A stretch of DNA of 64,000 nucleotides from Piezodorus guildinii (taxonomy: Eukaryota > Arthropoda > Insecta > Hemiptera > Pentatomidae), in the NCBI GenBank assembly GCA_023052935.1, contig CM041292.1, positions 81,230,169-81,294,168 on the forward strand, given 5' to 3'. A program made the position numbers and the translations under genes. The notes under the pieces were generated by a model that saw only the letters and a program-made list of their open reading frames with translations, was not told the DNA's origin and made no database searches. Below are positions 26,301 to 39,500 of this stretch, one piece after another. Numbering within the stretch: position 1 is the stretch's first letter; each line of letters starts with the position of its first letter.

Positions 26301-29300
26301 GAAATTCTTAAGTGTCAATTAAATACATGATTAGTCCATTTTTAAAAATAATACTGTTTATGAACATTTTGGTCTTTGATGATTCAGTTTCGTTTTGCTT
26401 TTCATTATTCTTTAAATTTCCTCCATTCAGAAAAATTAATTATTTAGTGTAGTATGTAATCAATACATTTTTCATGTGGATGATAAATAATGACCAATTT
26501 TTATTTTTCAATTATTATAGATTTATGTTTAACTGTACCATAATTAATATCATAAAATTTATTATAGGTGTTTTAAATAAATCGTATCCATATTTTTCTG
26601 TGCCAAATAGTGTATTGTTTCTTTTTTTTTTCCAATGTTTTGGCCAAGGCCATTTTCCTTATAACATATTTTTTTTTTTTTTTTTATAAATTAAAAGATA
26701 ATGATCAACATTCATTCATTGTTATAAAATATTTACATACCATTAATCTGTCCGATTCATATATCTATAAATATATTTATATAGTCATAAAAACACCTTA
26801 GGCTGTACAAGCCTTTGAGCTACTGTTACAATTCTAGATTAAAGTAGTGTTTCTCTTTCAATTGTAATAACAAATAGAAACAAAGCATTATTTATCACTC
26901 ATTATCTTTTTTTTAAACTTATTTAGATTTTCAAAAACAAATCCAATAACAATTAAAAGCAACACTGAAAAACATTGCACCATAATTTAAATAACAATTC
27001 CTTAAATCATTAATAGTCACAGCTAAAATATTTAAAAATCATAATATATTAATATTTAATATACCAATTACACATCAAATCAAAATTCAAACAATATTTC
27101 AGTTTAAAAACTCAACCTTAAAACATTTGACTTAAAAATTCATCTAACTGTATTAAATTATAGAATTAATTTCTCAAATTATAGAATTATATTAAATCTG
27201 TTTAAAATGTCGGTACCTGTTTTAAAATTATACTTTAATTAATGTTTTGCGAAATATAAATTATTTTCTAAAAAAAACAAAATTTCCTTTTAATAAAATA
27301 TTGCATTGTTTGTGAATAATCTTTGTGTTTTCAAAGTCAAATTAATATTGATTTATTCTATCACTTATAAATGTGTCAAGTCTGCCCATGTTTGCAATGA
27401 GAACTTCAGAATTGTCGAATCAGATCTGTTGTTATAAGAATTAAGCCATTAGTGTGTTAGGTAGATACATTTTTCCAAACGATAGTTATGTGTACCATCT
27501 CATTTAGATGGATGTGATAAACATGAGTAAGATCCATTAGATGTCACGGTGGGCTGATTCCTTTCATGAAAGTCAAATTGAAGATTGAATCCTTTATCTG
27601 TTCTCCTAATGAGAGAAACATTGTTTCTTTAGACTGGCAAGCCAGCAGTAGTTGGAGGCTCTGGAGGTAGTGAGATGTGCCATTTCTGCAACAAGAGGGT
27701 CTATTTGATGGAGAGGTTGAGTGCTGAGGGGCGATTCTTTCACAGGGGCTGCTTCAGGTGTCAGTACTGTTCTACCTCTCTCCGGCTTGGTATGAAATGT
27801 TATTTATCATATATCTTTAATAATAATATAATATCAGATTTATTAATTAATTATCAGAAAAGCATAAAGTAATCATTATATATATATTGTATGCATAAAT
27901 TGATCAGTAGATAAGTATTTTATTGTCAATTAAAGTTACATAAGATGTAATGGGTGTTTCAAGCCAGATGTGCTTTTTTACACTCTAGATGTAAGCAATT
28001 TTTAGAATACAAAGTTATAATTTAACAAATAAGAAAAATAATAGAGGGAAAATTGACAAAAAAAAAAAAAAAAACTCTAAATAGACAGACATAAACAAAA
28101 AGATATAAACAAATAATTAAATATAAAAATCATATTGGGGATGGATAGTTGACTGTAGAAACTATTATAGGTGGAAATAATCAGGCGACAGTCTTTTTTT
28201 AAATATTTTAATTTTGCCGAGGTTTCGGCTCAAGCTAGTGAGCCATCATCAGGGCTACAAACATCAGAACAAAAGAGATACATATTAATGTGATAATGAT
28301 TTTTTTTTTAATGTAGTGACTATGATAACATTTAAAAAAAACAGAAAATATACCAACATACTTAAATTTTATCAATACAAATAATGATAATATGACGATG
28401 ATAAGCATAAAAACAAAACTTTAGACTTTAATATAGAAGTAAAAAATTATATATAAACGTACCATTACTGAGCCATGTCCAAGCATAAACTGAGGAAAAC
28501 AGAAAACATAGATGGTATGGAGGGAGTGGAGGGTTAAAAAAGACTGACTCCTGATTATTTCCACTTATAAAATATAAAAATCATTAACAAAATAAAATAA
28601 AAAGTAAAAAAATAAATCATTACTACTATAGAACAAGGTGTTTTAGCCTCTTATGCTTATAAATTTTATATTTTAAATCAGCTTTGAAATAATTTACATT
28701 GTGCCTAATATGGTCATGCTCACTGTTTTCACAAGCTTTGAAAAAATCTGTAGTTAACTTGTAAATGAAAGTTGACATGCTAGGCACATTCAAACAGTAA
28801 TGCATGAGATCTCCATTTCGGATAGCCACCAACTAGTCTCAAGCATTTATTCTGCAATATTTGCAATTGTTTATAATTTGTTTTTCAAGTGTTTGACCAT
28901 ACAGGACAAGCATGATATATAATAGATCTGATATAAAGATAATAAATTAACTTTTTGTTAATTATATTAAGTTTTGAGTATTTACAAAGTAATAAAAATA
29001 ACATTAGCATGACCCCAGTAGCTTTATGAATCTGCATGTTAATGTGGTTTGTAAAATTTAACTTTAAATGTATTGATTGATCATGGTATAGACGAAAACA
29101 AAGACAGATAGATGTGGTTAATATATTATCAATGTAAATAAATCGCACCCGTAAATTTTACTTATTACCAGTAAAATAAATCTTATTTCTTATTTATTCT
29201 TCTATTAAAAAAAATAAAATGAATAAATAAAAAAAATGGTGTCACAACAAATGACTTTCTTATTCATGACTTTCTTATTTCAACAAATGACTCACTTATC

Positions 29301-32300
29301 TCTGCTGTTAAAATAAATTTAAGAAGTTTTAAGGTTGCTGTTTTTCAGAAAATCGTTAAAGGGTGCAAAATGCATGGTGTAAAGTAGCACTTTCGGTCTA
29401 CTGATTTCAGTGAAAAAGTTGCTGTACCATCTTAGGCCTATAATTGTCTTAAATATGAAATTTTAGTATTGCAGGCATTTTCGGTTTCGTGCTATACTTA
29501 CCACACACACACACAGATATTTTTGGAACATTCAATAAAGCACCCACTACCTTCCATTCATCATCCAATTACTTTATTTCCCAAGTCTTTTAACACCTTT
29601 TTTTTCCATCTTAGTCGACGTTTCGGGGTTGTTTCCCCATTTTCAAGACTGAAACTTATTCCTTGCTACAACATTTTTCATTCTTCATTACATCTTATAG
29701 CACACTGCTACTTGTGCTATAAGATGTAATGAAGAATGAAAAATGTTGTAGCAAGGAATAAGTTTCAGTCTTGAAAATGGGGAAACAACCCCGAAACGTC
29801 GACTAAGATGGAAAAAAAAGGTGTTAAAAGACTTGGGAAATAAAGTAATTGGATGATGAATGGAAGGTAGTGGGTGCTTTATTGAATGTTCCAATTAAGA
29901 AAACTTCCACAAAAATTAAAAAAGAAAAGAAACAGATATTTTTGTATGACTTTGTTATTTGGACTAAGGGGAGCCTAAAATTTCTGTATGTGTATTTCTG
30001 TTAAAATCTTTATTATTTTTTTTGGTCAATGTAAAGTTTAAAAAATAGCAATTTCTTGTTGTTTCAAGTTGTACAACTTGAATTACTTATTTGCACCAGA
30101 CCTCACTAATTTCTAAAACCAAAATCCTTATGTCTTTAATAGCATATTTTAAATTGGTCCTTATCTCAGAGGGCTATTGGTCTTAAAATATGATAAGCCA
30201 CAACTCTTGCTTGTATTCTTAAATCTACGAACTAGCAAAAGAGCTCACAGACTTTAAAAGCTGTCCTTGACTATACTGGAAAGTTATTGATAGTGCATTC
30301 TTTGAATTATACTGTCCGGAATTGTGATTACATTATGTATTGTATGTATAAGATTACCAAGTATACCCTACATCAAAACTTAATTCTTAGATAACATCCT
30401 TGAATTATATGAATACATTACCAAATTTTATTTTAAAAACTTGTTCTTTAAAATCAATTAGCTGAGTGGGATGGAAAAAAAGGAGTGTCTCATTGACAGT
30501 GTCTTGCATGTTATCGTGACAGCGATGTTCCCAGATTATCAAGATCCTTCTGTTTTTTTTTTTTTTTGTTTTTTTTAATGGAAAGTTATGTTTTTTTACT
30601 CAAATTTTCAATAAGACAGGATGTTAAACACTGAAAAAAACAAATTCAAGCTTACAGACAAATTTTTAATACCAACGATTAAATGTTATTTCCATCAAAT
30701 TTTAGAAACTTACCAGGTTTTCTATCCTATAACTGGAAATTCTTTCTTCAAAAATTTATTTATTTTTTTGAACATTCTGTAGAACAAATATAGCTATATT
30801 TAGTTAATTAAACAAAATTAATCATTATTATGATAAATTTATTTTTATTTATCAGCTCAACAGGCGCATGTAGCTGCCCTCGGCCCTCAACTGCTTTTTC
30901 CCAGTCATCCCAGTGCCTGTCGGCGTGATATTCCTGTCACCTTCAACCACCAAATCCTTCCGCCTTCCCTTTGATCTGACTCCAGACAAGGTCTGGTTCC
31001 ATCTCGGGTTACCTGATATATTGTTTTGGCCCCTCACCCATCTTCCATCACAATTAGGTTACCATAGTTATTCCATGCATTTGCACAAAATGGGAGGAAC
31101 AAGAAAAGATCTCCAAACCCATCAAAACAGGCATGAGAAATTTCGTGTATTTGATAGATGAAGACGTAGAGATGCAAAGCCAATTTGGGCTAACAAAGAA
31201 TGCTAGTTGTTAAAAAGGTTTTCTCAGAAGTTAGCTGTTAAGTCTTCATAGACAAATATATTTCTATAAATCCATCAACCTATTCTAACATATGCATGTG
31301 TGTGCTCATTGCATTCCATGAAAAAGCTCGCCTTCAAAATCAATTGGTTTGGAAGGAAAAAGTTGAGACGTATTATGGATTCATCAATAGAAGAGACAGT
31401 ATTCTCTCTAAGGAGAATCTAGAAGACTATTTATGTGTATAAACCAATCTATAAAACTATCTACAAATCTATAAACCACATACTCTCGATAGACTATAGC
31501 CAAAATTTGTGTTGAAACCAAAACAATACAGCTTTTTTATTATTTGAAATTATATCTGTAATGGTGCAATGCAATAAGTAAATATACATTTTCAGTTTAA
31601 CATATGATAATGCCTTAAGTACTATCCATTTGTCAATCAGTTTGAGATTGAATTAATAAAAATTAAATAGGAATAATTTTTAAGTCGATTATGAACTTAA
31701 TTATGTACACTTATAAAATAATTGATCAAAACTTTTTTTAAAGTATTATAGTTGAGTGAGTTTATTCTAATCTATCATGTCATGTCTCAGTTATCCAGAA
31801 AGCTATTTTGATTTATTTTTAAGCTATGTTTATAGTCTATTCAGTTTTCATAAAATATTAGAAAAAAAAAAAGTGTTGTATTTTTATTCTATTTTTGTTT
31901 GTTTAGTAGATTTCTAGCTTCATTTTGGACAATTTATTTTCAGGAAATTATGCTTTTGACCGCGAAGGAAAATACGGCTCCAAATTTTATTGTGTCCAAC
32001 ATTTTGGCTTGCAAGGTTCAATAGGAAGGCGACTTAAGGATGATGCAAAAACTGATATACTCAAAACACCTGTTAAAGCAGAAAAATCGCTGGAACCAGA
32101 ATTGATACCTGTTGAGGTATAAATGAAATTTAAAACATTTTCTTGAGTTTCTGCAAACAATCTAATAAAATGCGTTTTGTTTTTTAGCCTACTTGTGTAT
32201 ATATTTTGACTAATTTAATTGTTTTTTTAAATTATGATATAAATTTAATTCATTTTATTTAAGGTGATTGGGTATTGTTTGTTTTTAATCTTTATTTTAA

Positions 32301-33520
32301 TTATTTAAAATTTATTTTAGGTTTTTTGGATGGATATATATTACTATCATAACAACCTTTTTTTTTTTATCAGTATTTCAATCGTAATATGTGAAATACT
32401 TGGATGAAATTTATGCATATTCCTGCATTTATCATTGTGCTGTCATTCTGTTGGTTCTTTCTAAATCTCATTTATTATTTTGATCTCTATAGTAAATATA
32501 GTTTATTTTTCAATTACTTTTTTTTTTAGTAGTTCCGTAAAACTTATCCAATTATTTATTTTACTTTTAAAAATTGTCCTTAGCATGAAATTACCATTGG
32601 TACAAGCCTACTATTTCTAGTTTGTAATTCAGTTCAGAATTCTAATGACCATCAAATCCTAAATATTTATAATCATAGGTTGAGATTTTTTTTCTGATAT
32701 TTTCTTCCTGTCAAATAAAGGTTTGACCTAAGGAAATTTGGGCTCGGCTAAACTTGGTTCAAATAAGGCATTTCACAGTTTATTTTCATTTCTATTTTGA
32801 GATGCTAGCCATATCGTTTGTTTTTACTATGAGGGATAACTTATTCAGTTATTACTACACATTTCCGGGAGAAAATTCACTACAAATGCTGGTTTCTTAT
32901 GGATTTTGGGATGATATATATTTTACCAGAGAGTATAGGAGGTTAAATTATACAAAACATAAGAATGGCTAATCGCTATGGTATTCTAATTCCAAATTCA
33001 ATATTATTAAATAAACTAATTAAGTTCGAAAAGATGCAAAAAAGTGAAATTACCAACAGGGAATGTAATGTGCACAGACAACTATCTATAGCTTGGCAAC
33101 CAAACAAATTGGTTAGTTTTGATTCTTGTACGACATTATTTTTTAGATTTAAACCCCTTTATTTGAGAATAAAATAAAATTAAAAACCATCATCTCATGG
33201 AAATTGTCAAATTAATTATTATCCCTCTATTGGCTGTTCTAACTCTTGTTTTGTGTAATACGGGCTTGTTCATTTTGGAAGATTCAGTTATTTCATACCC
33301 AACTAGGGCAATTAGCTTTGATCATTTATTATCTTTAATTTTAAGCTTCTTGTTAAATTTACACATTCTAGAGAGGGAATAATATTTTTTTTAAGATGTC
33401 AGACGATAAGAAGGAAGTAAAAGCTGGTGATTCGGAGCATATTAATCTTAAAGTCATGCTACAGGATAATGCCATTGTGCAGTTTAAAATCATTATTATT
33501 TTATTTTACCACCAATCAGC

Positions 33521-33569
<49 letters not shown>

Positions 33570-36500
33570 TTAAATCAAAGTTTGTAAACTCTGTTCTGCA
33601 ATTACAATAACTTATATACATCCTATTTTTGAAGCTTTGATGTAATGTTTTGTTTTCAAAAACGGAGTTTAATCTTAGGTCTAGTATTTTATTTCTCCTA
33701 GGATAAGAAGAAAGAATTATGTCCGAAAATTGTTATTATTTCATTATTCATTTTACATATCACATCTAATGTTCTTCTTCTCTGATTCTACAGTCCACGA
33801 TGAACTTAGGTCTCTACTACAATGCTTTGTGATTCTTCTCTGTTCTCCAGTTGATCACTCCAATTTTAGAAAGATCCTCATCTATGTCCCTAATTTACGC
33901 AGAGGTCCTTTCTTTATTTGTCTTGAGAACGTTTTGCACAGTTCTTTTTTGGGCATTCTATCATCTAGAATTTGCTAGATATGACCCAGCCAACTTATCT
34001 TTCTAGATTTAATGAGCCTTAAATTATCTTTATGCTGCATCAGGTCAATTCTTGGTTATGCCTAATTCACCATATACCTTGTTTGTTAGTAGGATGCGTT
34101 TTACAGTTGAACCCTATCCACATCTAATGTATTATGCTAAATTTTAATACTCAAGCTCTTAGTTTCCTGATGTTTAGATATTAATTTTGAAAGTAGATAA
34201 TAATCCTTATATCCACTAGAGAAGAAATTCTCATTTGAGTCTGCTGCTCAACTATGAGTACACAGCATACTGTATCAATTCTGAAGACACTTTTCAAAGA
34301 AAAAATAGAGGGGTATACTACTAAATAGAAATATATCGGCATAAGTCATTTTGAAATTGTTCATGGACGTATAAATCCAGCCTAACCTCAATATATGTGG
34401 TGATGCAGGATTCCCAGTGAGTCCAGGATTATGGTCTCCAATATTTTTTGCAACTGATTTCTTTCCAGTCCATACCTATCCAAAACTGATCCAGTATCTA
34501 CTGGGATGGTCCCCCTGCTTCCGAACAAACGTCCCGTGACTGTAAATTCTCTTTCGCCAAACTCCTCACAAAATTTTTCTTGCAGGTATGGCATACATTT
34601 CGTATAAATATTTTCTTTCTCCTCTTGAATTTTTTTGTCTTGTTCCCGGTCATTTGTCTCATATCTGATAGTGGGATCTACTATCAGTGCTTCCTTTTCT
34701 GTGGTACTAAATGCCAAGATGTCCATTAAATTCATATTGCTTATAATTTATTCATTAAAGGTAAACTGTAGTACTGTACTGATGTAGTATAGAACACTTA
34801 TAGGGATCATTGGAGGGGCATACACATATATTGATTATTTATCTATATTATGATATATTTTCTTTAATTTTAATTCTAATATAATTTTATATGTATAATA
34901 TTGTATTTAATACTACAGTTATAGATTTTTAATATTGTTGTTTTATGCTGTTTAATTATTGTTTTTTTCTTTTATCTTTTTTTTTATATTTAGAGATATT
35001 CGAGAGTAACTAATGGGAAAAAAAAAGAAGAAAATAAGAAAAGGAATAGAAAAAAAGAATTAAAAAAAATAAAATGAAAATTGTATAAATTTGTGATGAA
35101 TGTTACTTTAACTTTAATTTTTAATCTTACCAATAGACTCTTGTGGATAGTAAGTATGCTGTGTTGAAGCTACTTAATTAAATTGGTCACCATTTCTCTT
35201 TGAACCAAGTGTATCTCTCTTATCAGCTGTTTAAAAATATACGACTGATTTATTAAATCAATGTTTTATTTATTTTATTTAGGAATTTTGTTGTCCGTTG
35301 ATATGCCATAGCTATTTAGTATTTTTATATTTTAATTGGGAAAAGTGAAAATGTTATTCAGTGACCATGTTATTCCAGATTTTATTTGTAAAATTTAATA
35401 TAAAAACAGCTGTTGTCATGTACTAATTGTGAAGGGTATACTAATATTACCTCTTAGAAAAAAAAATTAATTACTGATTTATATTTTTTACTGAGAGAGA
35501 GAGGAGAGAGTTTTATTTAAGAGGATGATTTATGTTTTTACTTTCCAAATATTAAAATAATCAAAATAAACTTTAAGTAGATACAAGGCTTGCTTGAAGT
35601 GATTTATCAACAACCGAGACAAGTTCAACATGTTATAGTTGTTTAGATTAAATAATACGGCTTTTAAAGAAGGAAAATGTCAGGTGTAGTCCACTTCAGA
35701 TTTCTTTCTTTCTGGGAAATACAGCCCATTTTTCTAGTTTCTGGCAGATGATAATCATAATTTCTTGTACTTTTTAGATTATTTAGCACAAAAATAATAA
35801 TAATAATTGTAAAGCTTGAAATTATTAATTAAATTCAGTAAATAAGTGATAAGTAAAAAATGTAGAATAGTAAAGATTATAACATTAAACACATTAGATC
35901 TTTGTCTACTTCTTAGTATAATATGTTTTTATTCTCTTAAACTTTGATTTATCAATCAATTAGTAAATAGAAAGGTCAACTTTAAAAAACGTTTAAATAT
36001 CAAAATATTTCGATTACCCTTTTCGACGATTTAGTTACTAGGTCTGCCATGTTGTTTGAGCTACTATGTAAAGAAATATCGCAATGCTCCTATTTTTCTC
36101 CACTGTGTATTAGTTAAAAAGTAAACATTACTTAATGATTTAATTGATAAGATAAATAAATCAGGTTTGGCTGACTAGATTTTTAATTCAAAATAGATTT
36201 TGAAGCTTAGTATGGTACATTTAGATTCATAATCCAATTTCTTTATATTCAGTATTCATTAATCTGAAAATGTTTGCATTTTCCTTCTTATTATAGATAT
36301 TAGTTAGTTGTGAAATATATTTTTATGGGGAGCACTTACCTTCATCTTTCAGTATACTATGATTTCTATTATTAGCTGGCTGCTTTGTCTGATTTTTAAC
36401 ATCTATTATTGGTATTGAAAACAATTTATTTATGGTAGTTGTAATTTTTATTTTATTTAAGTTTAAAATTTCATTTATAAATGTTTCAGACTGTTGATGT

Positions 36501-39500
36501 TGGAACTCCCGAACGAGCAGAGTTTGAGAACTTATCTGATTGTGTCGAAGTGGAAGAGGATGAATGGTCTGACAGAAATTTCTTACCTTCAGCCACTGAT
36601 ACTGAAGCATCCCAAGATAGGCAAGTTAATCTATCTTTTTATTTCTTATAAAACCAGTACCATATTTATGGTATATTTGATAGTTTTAAAAAACTAAATG
36701 ATATTCTATTCAACAAAATAGTAAAAACTGAGTGAACCTCTTGGTTACATCTTTGAAATTTCTCCCGATGGTTTTTCGTGGATCTAAGTGTTCATAATAG
36801 GTAATTTATACTTACAGTCAATCTGTCCTTTTTGTAGTATTCTTTAGCAGTATCCAGAAATGTTAGAGGCTTATTGTTTATAAAGTCATTTGTTGTATAG
36901 AACCTCTCGTATTTTTACAATGGTTTTTAGTAAAATGGCTGAATTTTTAGGATATTTTAATTTTTTTTAGCTTTATCTTATACAGGTGTTATTAGTATTT
37001 AATTGATATTAAGTTAAGTGATCTTGATAATGACCTAATCATTTGTTCAGTTTGATTCTGTTCGCTCTGAAATACCTTACCATGAATCAACATTTTCATT
37101 TTCCAGTTATGTTGAGTGTTTCTTGTTTTATAATAATGTTTCATTCTGAATTACTGGTTCAATACCTAGATCTCAGAGGTTTTCTGAAGGTGTCTCTTAA
37201 GGGCTATACTCATTATTTTTACAATAATTGATTATCTATTTTAAAAAAGAAGTGGTGGTTGGGTGCAAACTAGTGATTGTTTAAATCAAATGAACTAGGG
37301 TTTGTTTAAGGAGGTTTATATTTTATTTGTGTTTATTGCTTGTTATAAATATTAGGTTTAGAGTGGGTTTTCTTATAATATATTGCTTTATTTACATGAT
37401 AGTCTTGAATTCCCATTCTGGTTATTACAGGATGACTATTTCTAGGTAGCATGTTGGATATTGGCAAAAAGAGATCCTTGTAAGAGTCGTTACCCTATCT
37501 GCATTATTTTTATCTATATAACCAGTTTAAATTATATTTAAATATCTAAGATTACATTTAATATCATATTAATTTTTATTAATAAACACCTACATATATA
37601 TATTCACACATTTACAATTATATTCACTTTCATACCTGTGTTTATTTTTATTCTATAATACATATTTATATTGAGACTTACATTTCCATTTTGTCATATT
37701 GGTTTTGTATTATTATTTAATATATGGATTATTTGTAATTGTTTGCTTAATTTTCAGCTCCAGTTCGAGCTCAAGCGAAGGATATGCAGAAGCTGAAGAC
37801 GGAGGTCTTGATCCTGAGGAAACCTTACGACTGGCTCAAGACTGGACTAGGCGCTATGCCTCTTCACATTATTCCAACTCTGAAGGTTATTCAAAATGCA
37901 CTCTCTGTTAGGAACAGAGATTGAAAATGATAATTATTTTTTAATAAAATGATTCCCTAGCATTATCGATCTACCCTCAAATTGGATTGTGCAACAACCA
38001 TGTTTAAGTTCCACGAAATAGGAAGAAGATATAAATGTATTAAACAAAAAAAATCATTCATTTTAAACTATAAAGTGATAATAAATGTAATTGATTTAGT
38101 TTTTGGATAACAAATATTCTTCTAATAGTTATAATTTTTTATTGCTTTTATTTTTAATTCTGAAAAAAAGGAATCCATGACTGTTTGTGGTATTTTGTGA
38201 ACTAAAATATGTGAGTAGGGCGTTCGAACCTACGTCACACCCTCCAGCAAGCCTGGAGGGCCGCTCTCATATGTTGGTCAGCGAGTCCATCGGACTTAGC
38301 CGGGAGGATCTTCCGAGGAAATTCCACCGACCATCCCCACATCCGCCACCCGTGGGACGCTCCCCATACGCGGTAATGAGATCCGCGCGAGGAGAGAATA
38401 AATAGTTGAGATGACGATTTCCAGTATTGACTAAGGGCCAGTGATTGGCAGACTTATGGTATGTTAAATTATGGTATACTATTTTACCTGTCATAGGTGA
38501 AATGGCGATTCACTATACCTGACAATGGTTCCTTTGGGCATGTCCAGAAGTCGAAACTAGAAAATGTTATAAAAATTTACATAATATCAGCAAAGCTGAA
38601 ATTTATGTATGTTATTTATATTATTATTATGCATATATATTTCAAGAAGCAGACACATAGGTCAGTTCTAACATGTGGGCAGATGATATAATTATTTCTC
38701 TGTTGTTTTAATGAAGGTGTGCGGTTATTATTTGTATTTGTTCTTTCTTTTTCCACCATTCATATAGTTGGCACCTTATCACAAAAATATAAGTTTCCTA
38801 ATATTGATGTCACTGTAAGGGTTATGTAGGTTTTATATATGTTTGTGTTCCTAATCCCTTGCTCTTTACTTAAACAAATATTAAAAAAAACAATAAAGTA
38901 TATAGTATTTACCAATATAGAATAAACATATGGAGTATAACTGTTGTTGTTGTTGTCAGCTTTGCTGAAATAATGTTAATTTTTATAAATTTGACTTCTG
39001 GCCTCGCCCAAAAGAACCATCAACAGGTATAGTCAATAGTATACCTAGCATCAATATGGAACATACCATAAGTCTGCAGATCGCTGTCTCTCAGTCTACT
39101 AGGTACTATATTTACCCATTTAAAATTTGTTTACAGGGAACTAAAAGCTCATATTAGTTTATTATTGAACCAATTTATTTTTTTATTAAAATCTAGAATG
39201 TTTACCATCTTAGTAATTCTTATATTTAAAAAATGACAAAAAAATGAAATTAAATAAAGTATTAATTTGATACTTTTTTTCAGAAAAGTAAAAAAAGTAA
39301 ACTCAGAAATTATCATTTCAACCTCTATTTTTTAAATATTATTTTTAGTAAAAGTATTTAAATAAATCACTGTAAATTGTATTGCATATTGTTTCAGATG
39401 AAACGACTGATTCCGATACTGAGGAGGAGGCTAAAAAGGACACTAGTCCTCGCCAGCACATTTCTGACTCCGGATCTGAAACAGAGGTGAAAAGCTCTTG

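Larger units (their letters stand above)
23220..27632 (+). other. Mical intron 17 (4.4 kb)
   Basis: Contains a short-TIR element with a GT microsatellite (24848-25753). Elsewhere only AT-rich sequence with T runs. Confidence 0.7.
27790..31943 (+). other. Mical intron 18 (4.2 kb)
   Basis: Contains foldback retroposon copies 2 and 3, a jockey-like remnant (28621-29150), a degraded relative of the (GT)n element and a possible RT tail near 30850-31080. Confidence 0.75.
32117..36489 (+). other. Mical intron 19 (4.4 kb)
   Basis: Contains a truncated SUMO gene fragment (33396-33491) beside a T45 run, and minus-strand retrotransposon remnants at about 33780-34130 and 34388-34735. The rest is AT-rich. 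Confidence 0.75.

Noticed and set aside
29469..29894. Two near-identical ORFs (86 and 68 codons) on opposite strands
   Set aside because: They arise because the two palindrome arms give the same translation; no protein family, and the sequence is a retroposon.
30913..31161. 82-codon plus-strand frame as a gene
   Set aside because: Overlaps a GC-rich stretch better read as a degenerate antisense retrotransposon tail; no family match.
36494..36697. 67-codon frame over exon 20
   Set aside because: Out of frame with Mical; the correct frame starts at 36490 and carries the TPERAEFEN motif.
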